64,000 nt of DNA from JADKIH01 sp031385005 (GTDB lineage Bacteria > Bacteroidota > Bacteroidia > AKYH767-A > 2013-40CM-41-45). The stretch covers positions 1 through 64,000 of the forward strand of contig JANNBB010000062.1 of the NCBI GenBank assembly GCA_031385005.1, given 5' to 3'. Positions 17,322-25,511 of the stretch are shown here, piece after piece (positions within the stretch are counted from its first letter, which is position 1; every line of letters begins with the position of its first letter). Below the pieces are notes generated by a model, which searched no databases, was not told where the DNA came from, and saw nothing but the letters and a program-made list of their open reading frames with translations. Made by a program: the position numbers and the translations under genes.

Positions 17322-17870
17322 ATGAGAATCGATCATATAGCATACAGAGTCAGCGATAGACATAAAACTGCAGAATTTTTTATTAAGTGTTTTGGATATA
17401 GGATTGCTGAAGAACTACCCGAAGGATTTCAAATTTCTTTTGAGGATAATTCAGTTGCTGATTGTCTGGTATTACTTCCTTCTGAACAAATAACAGGAAG
17501 CATGCCTTGGATGACCGAACTTTATTTCGGAGGCGAGTTTTCTAAATATCACATGGCCCCTGAAATTTTCATTTCAGACGGAACCGGTGATTCTATCGTT
17601 GGTAAATGGGTGGAGCAAAGAAACGGAACAGGAGGGATACACCATATTGCCTACCACGTCGATGATGTAGAAAAAACAATGAGAGAATGGAAAACAAAAG
17701 GATTTGCAGAATTTGCTACTGACAAGCCCTTGTCGTGCCCGGGATTGGTTCAGGTATTTACAAAACCTTCTGAACTTACCGGTATCATTTATGAATTCAT
17801 TACCAGAGAAGATCACGGTTTCTGCAAGGATAATGTAAAATTACTGATGGAAAGTACTCGCGGATTTTAA
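17322..17870 (+). CDS. VOC-family (glyoxalase/dioxygenase-fold) protein
   Basis: The 182-residue protein has two paired beta-alpha-beta modules: MRIDHIAYRVSDRHKTAEFF at the start and GTGGIHHIAYHVDDVEKTM near residue 105, then GIIYEFI. Metal ligands His, His and Glu of the VOC fold are in place. HHIAYxVDD resembles 4-hydroxyphenylpyruvate dioxygenase-like and methylmalonyl-CoA epimerase-like enzymes, but the protein is too short for HPPD. The substrate is unknown. The ATG at 17322 is preferred to an upstream TTG because the conserved fold begins there. Confidence 0.75.
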   Translation: MRIDHIAYRVSDRHKTAEFFIKCFGYRIAEELPEGFQISFEDNSVADCLVLLPSEQITGSMPWMTELYFGGEFSKYHMAPEIFISDGTGDSIVGKWVEQRNGTGGIHHIAYHVDDVEKTMREWKTKGFAEFATDKPLSCPGLVQVFTKPSELTGIIYEFITREDHGFCKDNVKLLMESTRGF

Positions 17871-18174
17871 AACATCCGTGTTTACTCTTGAGTTGGTAGT
17901 TAATAGAAAGATAATCTATTTAAACCCATATAAACTCAATAAAATGCTGATGCTAATTACTTACATCTTATACCGATTAAGGTTAAAGAAATTAAAAGTA
18001 AATGTTATTCGAAATGAGGTCGAAAACAGGAGGTCCATTTTCATGAAATAATAAAATTAACAAAAAAAATTAGCATTTCTCTACTTCGAGATTAATTTTT
18101 GAAAATTAGAGTTGTTAAAATATCTTTTAAAAGGACAATCGTTTTCTATATTTTTTATTAAGAATTTTTAAAAT
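17871..18174. other. AT-rich spacer between convergent genes
   Basis: These 304 bases lie between the ends of two convergent transcription units. No open frame, promoter match or clear hairpin terminator was seen. Confidence 0.4.
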
Positions 18175-18852
18175 TTATTGCCGAATAATTTTCCCGTCGT
18201 CCATTTCAATCACTCTTTTCGTTTTCATTGCAAAATCGGAGTCATGCGTGACAATCAATAGCGACTGCTTGTAAACATCTGAAAGTTCACTGAAAATATC
18301 AAATACAATTTCACTGTTTTTCTTATCCAGATTTCCAGTTGGCTCATCGCCCATGATAATAATAGGATCGTTAATCAAAGCCCGGGCAATTGCCACTCGT
18401 TGTTTTTGTCCTCCCGAAAGTTGGTTGGGCTTTTTCAAGGCCTCACTTTCAATTCCCAATATTTTCATCTTCTCATAGGCCTGTTGCTCGATTTCCTTGA
18501 TTGATTTCCTTCCAAGTTTTAATGCCGGAAGCATAATGTTTCTCAAAACACTGAATTCATTTAGCAAATAATGAAACTGAAAAACAAATCCGATTTTTTC
18601 GTTTCTCACTTTTGCCAGATCGGGTTCTTTTCTGTTTTTCATGCTCTCACCGTCAATGTCCAGATCTCCTTCGAAATCCGTATCCATCGTCGAAAGGATG
18701 TAAAGCAAGGTCGATTTCCCGCAACCGGATTTGCCTATCACAGAAACAAATTCTCCGGGATTAACAGTAAACGTAATGTCTTTCAAAACCTGATTCGTTA
18801 CCGGATCATGAAAATATTTATTGATATTCTTTGCTTCTAAAATATTCTTCAC
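18175..18852 (-). CDS. ABC transporter ATP-binding subunit, MacB/LolD type
   Basis: The 225-residue ATPase has Walker A GKSGCGKST, signature LSGGQKQR and Walker B IIIMGDEPTGNLD. The GNLD ending is typical of the MacB/LolD (type VII) class, which drives extraction or mechanotransmission across the periplasm rather than classical import. The start is a GTG that overlaps the TGA of the permease gene by four bases (GTGA), so the two are translationally coupled. It is the third gene of a three-gene operon 21187-18175. Confidence 0.92.
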   Translation of the reverse strand: MKNILEAKNINKYFHDPVTNQVLKDITFTVNPGEFVSVIGKSGCGKSTLLYILSTMDTDFEGDLDIDGESMKNRKEPDLAKVRNEKIGFVFQFHYLLNEFSVLRNIMLPALKLGRKSIKEIEQQAYEKMKILGIESEALKKPNQLSGGQKQRVAIARALINDPIIIMGDEPTGNLDKKNSEIVFDIFSELSDVYKQSLLIVTHDSDFAMKTKRVIEMDDGKIIRQ

Positions 18853-20108
18853 TTTCCTCGAATGATTATTACCGGATCAATTTTACTTGCTTTTCGGGAT
18901 GGAAAATATCCTGCAAAATAAGTAGTAACGATTGCAAATATCCCACCTGTGAAATAGAATTTCGGATTGTAATTAATTGGATAGGTTTTTATTGTCGGCA
19001 AAGCCGCAGTATTAAATGGAATGTGATCGATTACCGTTGAAAGCGAAAATCCACATATCAAGCCCAGCAATCCGCCGAAAATCCCAATGCTCAAAGCAAT
19101 AGAAATGAAAATTCTTTTTACATCTTTTCCTGAAAATCCGATTGCTTTTAAAATGGCAATTGAGTCCATCTTTTCATAAATCAACATATTCAGGATATTG
19201 TAAATTCCAAAACCCGCAACTATCAACAAGGTTATTCCTACTACATAGGAAATCAAGGAACGAACAAAACTACCTGTCTCGAATTGTGAATTGGCAGTCT
19301 GAATATCGATTGCATCGATCTGGTATATTCGATTGAATTCCTTTGCCAGAAAAGGAGAAAGTGCTATGTTTTTTAATTTAATGTTGATGTCGGTGATGTA
19401 ATTATTAGGTACCCCAAGAAGTTTTTGTGTTGTAGTTATGGAGCAATAACTTTGTGTATTATCATAATCCTGCAAGCCGGATTGGAATACACCAACTACT
19501 TTTAAGGAAATCCGTTCTCCTTTTGAAGTGGTAACCTGCACCACATCTCCGATGTTAGCTAGCATTTTTTCAGCAACCCCCTTGCCTAAAATAATACTGT
19601 TCGATATATTTTTTAGATCGATATAATTTCCAAGCGTTACATAGTCTTTGAAAAAGAAGAGTCGGTTTTCCTGTTCTACATCAATGCCATTTATAACGCC
19701 CGTAAGATCGATGTTGCCGACATTGTAAAATACTTGTGATGTAATTTTAGGTGCTAATCCGAAAACTCGTTCATCATTTCTTAACGATTTCATTATAGCT
19801 CCGCTGTTGAATATCTCCAGTCTTTCCTGCTTGGGTTTAATCGAATGTATGATATTATAGCTTTTTTTATATTTCTCTGATTGCAAAACAGGTTGATTCG
19901 GATTGGGTTTAATCTCATTGTATAATCGAACATGTGGGGTACGATTCAGAATAAGGCCGTCTAAAAGATCATTCAATCCTGTCATAAAACTTAACAAAGC
20001 AATAAACATCGCTATGCTGAATGTTACTCCAATAGCTGCTACGAGCGTTTGTTTCCAGCGAGCGAGCAAAAGTGCTTTTGCAATACTATAAATCAATTGG
20101 TTTTTCAT
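18849..20108 (-). CDS. FtsX/MacB-type ABC transporter permease
   Basis: The 419-residue protein has one N-terminal membrane helix (TLVAAIGVTFSIAMFIALLS), a periplasmic domain in residues about 45-270, and three C-terminal helices. This is the 4-helix plan of LolC/E and MacB permeases. KAIGFSGKDVKRIFISIAL is the typical coupling segment. It overlaps the adaptor gene upstream by four bases (ATGA) and the ATPase gene downstream by four bases. With the adaptor it should form a MacAB-like pump, though a lipoprotein-sorting role cannot be excluded. Confidence 0.9.
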   Translation of the reverse strand: MKNQLIYSIAKALLLARWKQTLVAAIGVTFSIAMFIALLSFMTGLNDLLDGLILNRTPHVRLYNEIKPNPNQPVLQSEKYKKSYNIIHSIKPKQERLEIFNSGAIMKSLRNDERVFGLAPKITSQVFYNVGNIDLTGVINGIDVEQENRLFFFKDYVTLGNYIDLKNISNSIILGKGVAEKMLANIGDVVQVTTSKGERISLKVVGVFQSGLQDYDNTQSYCSITTTQKLLGVPNNYITDINIKLKNIALSPFLAKEFNRIYQIDAIDIQTANSQFETGSFVRSLISYVVGITLLIVAGFGIYNILNMLIYEKMDSIAILKAIGFSGKDVKRIFISIALSIGIFGGLLGLICGFSLSTVIDHIPFNTAALPTIKTYPINYNPKFYFTGGIFAIVTTYFAGYFPSRKASKIDPVIIIRGK

Positions 20109-21187
20109 TCAATCGGTTTAATCAATTCATCTGCTTCCGTTAGTCCGGATATTACTTCAATTATTTTATAATCCTTCAATCCGGTACGAATTGTTATTTT
20201 TACGCTATGAATGTTAACTACTGTCGTGTCGTTTAGTAAATAGTTGCGCGGAATGGTTAGCGTCTGTTGCTTCTCATCAATTACAATATTTGCTTCAAAA
20301 GTAATATTGGGATAAATCTTTATAGGGGGATTAACGAACATAGCTTCAACCAAAAAACTCTTCGTCCTTTCATTCATTAAAGGATTGATTTTAGTTATTT
20401 TCGCTTCGAATAGCTGTCCTTTATAAGCATCCATCGTTATGATTGCCTGTTGTCCTGTCTTTATTTTTAATATGTCAAATTCGTCAACTTGCATTTCAAG
20501 TATAAATGTTTGTGCGTCGCCAATAACACCCAGCGAGGTTTGTGGACTAACCAATTCGCCTTTCGTTTTATCAAGACTGTAAATAATTCCATCGATTTCG
20601 CTACGAATCGTAAAATCATTTTCCTGGTTGGAGGAGATCAACAGGTTTTTTTTAGACTGACGGGAGCTGAATTTTAATTGTTTCTCCAGATCAGAATAAC
20701 GGTATTTGGCGGATTCGAAAGATGTTTTGGAATTTTTAAAAGATAATTCTTTTTGTTCTAATTCGAATTTAGATCCAACACCTTTAGAAAATAGTGTTTG
20801 CTGTCGAATCAATAGCAATGAATCTTCTTCCAATTTGTTTTTCGCTAATTCAATTGAAAGCGTAAGATCTTTCAATTTGCTTAAGTTATTGTTGTAGTCT
20901 GCATATTCTGCAGCCAGTTCAGCATTTTGTTTGTTAATCTTCGTTGTCTCATTCGCTATAGTCAATATACGCTGACCTTTTTTAATCGTATCGCCTTCTG
21001 TTACATAAATTTCTTCGATAAGTCCGCTGACAGTGGGGAAAATCCTATACTGGTCTTTACTCTTCAGCAATCCGCTCGCATAGATTGATTCTGTTATATT
21101 TTCTTTTTTCGGATGAATCGATTCTTTATTTGATTTACATGCCCAAATAAGTATAAATAAAAAAGGGAAGAAGTATTTTATATTCAT
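20105..21187 (-). CDS. HlyD/MacA-like periplasmic adaptor lipoprotein
   Basis: The 360-residue protein has a leader with a lipobox-like FILIWAC, so it is probably a lipoprotein. Residues 35-90 form the first half of a lipoyl domain (GLIEEIYVTEGDTIKKGQRI). A long coiled-coil hairpin covers about 90-185 and a second lipoyl half follows (FTIRSEIDGIIYSLDKTKGE). A beta-barrel domain then closes the fold. It would link the permease to an outer-membrane channel. No TolC-like gene is adjacent, so the exit duct must be encoded elsewhere. Confidence 0.88.
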   Translation of the reverse strand: MNIKYFFPFLFILIWACKSNKESIHPKKENITESIYASGLLKSKDQYRIFPTVSGLIEEIYVTEGDTIKKGQRILTIANETTKINKQNAELAAEYADYNNNLSKLKDLTLSIELAKNKLEEDSLLLIRQQTLFSKGVGSKFELEQKELSFKNSKTSFESAKYRYSDLEKQLKFSSRQSKKNLLISSNQENDFTIRSEIDGIIYSLDKTKGELVSPQTSLGVIGDAQTFILEMQVDEFDILKIKTGQQAIITMDAYKGQLFEAKITKINPLMNERTKSFLVEAMFVNPPIKIYPNITFEANIVIDEKQQTLTIPRNYLLNDTTVVNIHSVKITIRTGLKDYKIIEVISGLTEADELIKPIE

Positions 21188-21267
21188 AAACTGCCGAAAT
21201 GGTATTGGTATTTTATTTATTTCTGAATTATTTTATTTATTTTATTCAAACCGGCATAAAGCAAAAT

Positions 21268-22077
21268 TTATTTCTCTCCCCGCGCAAAAATAGCAGATAG
21301 AGGAGACACGATATGTTTGGTACCAAATTCTTTTTCTATTTTTTTGAGTGCTACCGTAGCAATTTCATTGAGGGCGTCGGGGTTTTTTTTACTTATTTCT
21401 TTTCCCAATGAGTGTTTAAGAATAAAGGCATTTACAACTTCTTGTGCCGAAGGCGAACTTCCGCGGAATTTCAGATTGTCGACTTTAATTTTTTTGAATC
21501 CTGATTTTATAAGTAGCTCTTTGTGTAGTGCCATATCTGACATGGAAAATGGTACCAGATAAATGGATGTGTCTTCGCCTTTGAAAAAAGGTAATAGCAC
21601 TTTATTGAACACAACGTTTATGATTGGAATGCTTTTTGAATTGTCCCACGTACTAAAAAATATTTTTCCTCCCGGTTTCAATACCCGATAGGCTTCATTT
21701 AGTCCCTTTTGTCTGTCAGGAAAAAACATAACTCCATACTGGCAAACGACCAGATCAAAGCTGTTGTCAGGGAAGGGAAGTGTCATAGCATCTGCGACAA
21801 TATATTCAATCGAATTATCTTCTAATTTCGATTTAGCCACCTCAAGCATATCCGCGCTTAGATCTGTGGCAACTAATTTTGCCGGTTGAGGATAAATTTT
21901 ACGAAGATATTTGGTTACTCTTCCCGTACCCGAGGCTATTTCAAGAATAGTCTGAACATTTTCTTTGGGTAAAAGGGTTGCAAGTAATTTGGCTGAGGGC
22001 TCAAATAGAAATGGTCCTAAATATGTTTCATAATTAATGGCGCCTTCACCGGAGAATTTAAAAGCTTCTTTTTCCAT
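21268..22077 (-). CDS. Class I SAM-dependent methyltransferase
   Basis: The 269-residue protein has motif I in ILEIASGTGRVTKYL, an acidic motif II in KLVATDLSADML, a post-I segment IVADAMTLPFPDNSFDLVVC and motif IV near QYGVMFFPDRQKGLNEAYRV. This is the Methyltransf_11 or UbiE-like class. The C-terminal 100 residues include a variable cap (SPSAQEVVNAFIL). The methyl acceptor is unknown. It lies 80 bp upstream of the ABC operon and on the same strand, so it may be cotranscribed. Confidence 0.88.
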   Translation of the reverse strand: MEKEAFKFSGEGAINYETYLGPFLFEPSAKLLATLLPKENVQTILEIASGTGRVTKYLRKIYPQPAKLVATDLSADMLEVAKSKLEDNSIEYIVADAMTLPFPDNSFDLVVCQYGVMFFPDRQKGLNEAYRVLKPGGKIFFSTWDNSKSIPIINVVFNKVLLPFFKGEDTSIYLVPFSMSDMALHKELLIKSGFKKIKVDNLKFRGSSPSAQEVVNAFILKHSLGKEISKKNPDALNEIATVALKKIEKEFGTKHIVSPLSAIFARGEK

Positions 22078-22267
22078 AATAGCGATTGATAGTCAGTCTA
22101 ATTTACTCGTGAAAGGTAAATAATATTCATCAAAAGTATAGCTTAAACACAAAGGATTGATCAAAAAAAATATTCAGGAATGATTAACCGGGAATTAAAA
22201 GTATTTCATATAAAAACGACTTGCTGAATGCAAAGGCAGTCGATTACTTTCAACTCGAAAATGCTTT

Positions 22268-22888
22268 TTAATTGCATTTTTTAGAGTTGGGAAATAGGTT
22301 GTCAGGCACGTAAATCGTTACCCGGCTTCCCATCCAAAGGTTTTTATATGCTTCCGACTCCATAGTGGGCTCTATGCAAGCCATATTTCCTTTGGTAAGT
22401 TTGGTTAATTCAACAACTTCTTTGACTCTATCCAAAATAGCTTTCTCACCTTGAAGTAATTTTCCTTCTCCAGTATAAACACTTGTCTTAACTGAAATAA
22501 TATCGAAAAGGCAAAGTTGAGTACTTATTGGCGATTTCAAGAGATTGAAATTTCTCTTTGTATCGGTCGATTTTAAAAATATAAGCACTTGTTTGTCATA
22601 GTAAAATGAGGGCTTGAAATTAGTTGAGTAATTGATATCGATGATAGTAATTGTCCCTTGCGCCATTCCTTTGTAACAACTGTCGACTGTAAGCTTAAAA
22701 GTCACCCGGTTACCTTGAGATGTCGGTTTTTCTTCTACCTGAATAATAGATCCGCGAACAATAACATCTGCATCTACTGTCAGCCATTCAATACTAGCTA
22801 CAGCATTGTTTTCTGCTTTTGAAAGGATTGGAGAAGTAATCAGAAAGTAATTTAAAACAAATATTTTTAAAATAATATTCTGCCGCAT
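22268..22888 (-). CDS. Exported protein of unknown function
   Basis: The 206-residue protein has a signal peptide (IFVLNYFLITSPILSKA). The start of the mature part, WLTVDADVIVRGSIIQVEEK, with CYKGMAQGTITIIDINY after it, recalls a small beta-barrel domain seen in secreted bacterial proteins of unknown role. Four cysteines lie in the mature part. No enzyme motif is visible. Neighbours give no functional clue. Confidence 0.6.
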   Translation of the reverse strand: MRQNIILKIFVLNYFLITSPILSKAENNAVASIEWLTVDADVIVRGSIIQVEEKPTSQGNRVTFKLTVDSCYKGMAQGTITIIDINYSTNFKPSFYYDKQVLIFLKSTDTKRNFNLLKSPISTQLCLFDIISVKTSVYTGEGKLLQGEKAILDRVKEVVELTKLTKGNMACIEPTMESEAYKNLWMGSRVTIYVPDNLFPNSKKCN

Positions 22889-22947
22889 AGGTTTTCAGGG
22901 TTGTTATTTTCCGGTTAATTATTTTTATTTTTGCTTAACAAATTTAC

Positions 22948-23514
22948 TTATAATTCAAACTCGTGTTTAGGGTTGTTTAAAAAGTTTTCCAACGTAAGTT
23001 TCCACAATTTTACGGGTTGTTCAAAATTAATCCATCCGGGAGTTGTTACATATTCTTTCTCAAATTGAAATCCTGTTTTTCTCAACACATTGTGTGGGGC
23101 AGGATTCAATGAATAGGGCTCCGAATAAAGTGTTTTTAATTTCATTTTCCCGAAGAAAAAGGGCAAAGTCATGTTGACGAATTTTGTTCCCGCTCCTCTG
23201 TTTCTATAGTCGTTATTCCACAGATGTAAATGCATAAAGGCATCTTCACCAAACTTAATTTTATTGATATTTGAATGTCCAAATGGAATTCCATCAATCA
23301 GCCAGATGATGCAATACGATTTCTTTTCTTTATAGGGCTGACCGATTTGTTCCTGAAGCATAGCTGAAAATTCATTGCGTGAGGGTACTTTGTTTAAGTC
23401 CACTCCCATATTCCGAAGAAATGTTTTGTCGGAATTCAGCCAATAATTGCACAATAATTCGATATCTTCTTTTTGTATTTCTCGTACAGATAATTCAGGA
23501 AAATTTGTTGTCAT
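22948..23514 (-). CDS. GNAT-family N-acetyltransferase
   Basis: The 188-residue protein opens with the typical LSVREIQKEDIELLCNYW. The acetyl-CoA-binding segment is represented by HLHLWNNDYRNRGAGTKFVN, and the end by APHNVLRKTGFQFEKEYVTT. This fits the RimJ/RimL-like branch that acetylates amino groups on proteins or small molecules. The substrate is unknown. It lies 25 bp downstream of the secreted beta-helix gene on the same strand. Confidence 0.8.
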   Translation of the reverse strand: MTTNFPELSVREIQKEDIELLCNYWLNSDKTFLRNMGVDLNKVPSRNEFSAMLQEQIGQPYKEKKSYCIIWLIDGIPFGHSNINKIKFGEDAFMHLHLWNNDYRNRGAGTKFVNMTLPFFFGKMKLKTLYSEPYSLNPAPHNVLRKTGFQFEKEYVTTPGWINFEQPVKLWKLTLENFLNNPKHEFEL

Positions 23515-23539
23515 CTTTTATTCGATTCAACTATTTATT

Positions 23540-24958
23540 TTAATGATTTCGGTTGATTAATTTTAATGTAATGGACTCACTTCTTTCCCATAAATCCATT
23601 TTCAATAAATAAATTTCATTTTTAAGCGAAGGTAATTGTTTGTTGAAGTCAAATGCATTCAGATATTGCTGAAAAATTATTTGGGACGATAAATCTGTCA
23701 GATGAATTAATTTTATTTTTTTATCTGAATGAATGACCAGGTTGTTATTTTCAATATAGGAAATTATTTTAAATGATTCCGGATTCTCCTCGATAATGGA
23801 TGTGCTTTGATATTCGAAAGCGCCTGCATCTGTTATTGCCTGATTGACACGTACAGTATATCCGTTCGGGTGTAGGTATTCTTGCGATGGATATAAAATA
23901 AATCCATTTGCTGTACTTCCGGCGTAAACCCCTGAGTTTATTGCGGAAGAATTATTTAATAAATGGTAATCGTAGTTTGCGCTATTTACGAAACCTGCTG
24001 AGCTTATATTCGAATTAATTTCATTACCTGCCGTGTCTACCACTGTTGCACTTCCTGTTAGTATGGTTCCCGGTCCGGCGAATAGGTTGTTATACGCTTT
24101 TACCAGACTTGTTCCATTTTGAACATCAATAAAAACTCCTGTCGGTCTTTCATTTACAAATGTATTATTCACAACATACAATTCATGTTGAACGGGATTG
24201 GAAAGGCCCTCTAAACCAAATCCAAGCAGATTCGAATTTTGAGCATTCGGTCCTTGTTGAATAATATTTCCCATAATGATTGAAGTGCCTCCATTTGGTA
24301 AATCAATTTCCCGGCTGGCATTTCCCGTAGCTTCATTGCTGAATCGATTGTATAAAATATAATTGAAATGGGCTCTCGATTTTAATTCATGTCCGATATA
24401 GCTATGATGTGAATAATTGTAACGGAAAATCAACGTATCAATGTTTCCAATATAGACGTTGTGTGAATACCCCGTTCCAAAACCATTATAAGCAAATTCA
24501 CAAAATTCTATTATCATCGTACTGGGATGAAATTCACCTGCTAAAATTCCATCTTCATTATTATGGAATGAACAATGTCTTACAGTTAGATTCAACCCTT
24601 CTTGTCTTATTCCCGCGCCATTTTGAGAAGTGGAAGTACATTCTGTAAACTCAATAAATTCCACAGTGGTATTGTTGCCTTGTATAACCCAAATGGCTTT
24701 GTCTCCCCAGCTTAGGCCATTTGATTCCAGTATTGCATACCCGCCAATTCCTCTAAGTAGTAAATTGTCTGCTTGCCAATTACAAACATCGGAAGGATAA
24801 ATACCACTGTCAATATCGACAGTATCACCTGTCTGTACCAATGTCGAAACCTGACTGGGCAGGGTGTACATGTGCGATGCACCAACTTGCCATCGTGTTG
24901 AGTATGACAAAAGAGGGATACAATTGGTGACGATAAAAATAAAAATGAAACTCTTCAT
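23540..24958 (-). CDS. Secreted right-handed beta-helix protein with sorting-like tail
   Basis: The 472-residue protein has a leader (IFIVTNCIPLLSYS). Residues about 60-300 show short repeating strands with turns (NNTTVEFIEFTECTS, NLTVRHCSFHNNEDGILAGE, IDTLIFRYNYSHHSYIGHEL) typical of parallel beta-helix proteins such as pectate-lyase-like and NosD-like folds. The last 75 residues (IISYIENNNLVIHSDKKIKL ...) resemble a divergent T9SS type A domain. A polysaccharide-binding or lyase role is possible, but no catalytic site can be confirmed. Confidence 0.78.
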   Translation of the reverse strand: MKSFIFIFIVTNCIPLLSYSTRWQVGASHMYTLPSQVSTLVQTGDTVDIDSGIYPSDVCNWQADNLLLRGIGGYAILESNGLSWGDKAIWVIQGNNTTVEFIEFTECTSTSQNGAGIRQEGLNLTVRHCSFHNNEDGILAGEFHPSTMIIEFCEFAYNGFGTGYSHNVYIGNIDTLIFRYNYSHHSYIGHELKSRAHFNYILYNRFSNEATGNASREIDLPNGGTSIIMGNIIQQGPNAQNSNLLGFGLEGLSNPVQHELYVVNNTFVNERPTGVFIDVQNGTSLVKAYNNLFAGPGTILTGSATVVDTAGNEINSNISSAGFVNSANYDYHLLNNSSAINSGVYAGSTANGFILYPSQEYLHPNGYTVRVNQAITDAGAFEYQSTSIIEENPESFKIISYIENNNLVIHSDKKIKLIHLTDLSSQIIFQQYLNAFDFNKQLPSLKNEIYLLKMDLWERSESITLKLINRNH

Positions 24959-25116
24959 GTTTTCAATTAGTTTTTAATTCAGCAAAGTAAAAAAATAGAG
25001 GTGGATTTAATATTATTTTCGTAAATTCCATCTTCAGAATTTCTTTTCCCTAAAATTAATTTTTAAGTATTTTTTATATTTGTAAGAGAAAGACTGATTT
25101 TATTATTTTAAAAAAA

Positions 25117-25350
25117 TTATCCTCCGGAAAAAGGAGGCAACAGGGCGACAATGTCATTGTCATGAAGCTCTGTCGGCAGATTAACCAATTGTTGATTTAC
25201 TGCAAACCGATAAGGGAGATTTTTTAATAGAGGAAATTCATCTGTCAGAATTCCGGCTAATTGGCTAGTATTATTAATTCCCTCAAGTTCCCAATTTGTC
25301 CTACCGGCTATCTCAGCTATTTGTCCAAATGCAATTACTCTAATTATCAT
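25117..25350 (-). CDS. moaD: MoaD/ThiS-family sulfur carrier protein
   Basis: The 77-residue ubiquitin-like protein starts MIIRVIAFGQIAEIAGRTNW and ends LPPFSGG. The terminal Gly-Gly is the site of adenylation and thiocarboxylation. The fit to the small subunit of molybdopterin synthase is better than to ThiS (FAxxxExxG near the start, VALLPPFSGG at the end). No other molybdenum cofactor gene lies in the window. It is divergent from the hybrid kinase at 25512. Confidence 0.85.
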   Translation of the reverse strand: MIIRVIAFGQIAEIAGRTNWELEGINNTSQLAGILTDEFPLLKNLPYRFAVNQQLVNLPTELHDNDIVALLPPFSGG

Positions 25351-25511
25351 TCTTTGTGTATCAGAATATGCTTATTAAATATATATGTAAGATTAACGAA
25401 AAATTCGCAATAACTATTAATGGAAATGACTGTATTATTAATGTTCGTGTATATATACATTGACTAACAGTGAAATAGTTTAATTTTTCGCTTTCCTAAA
25501 GATAAAAGTAA

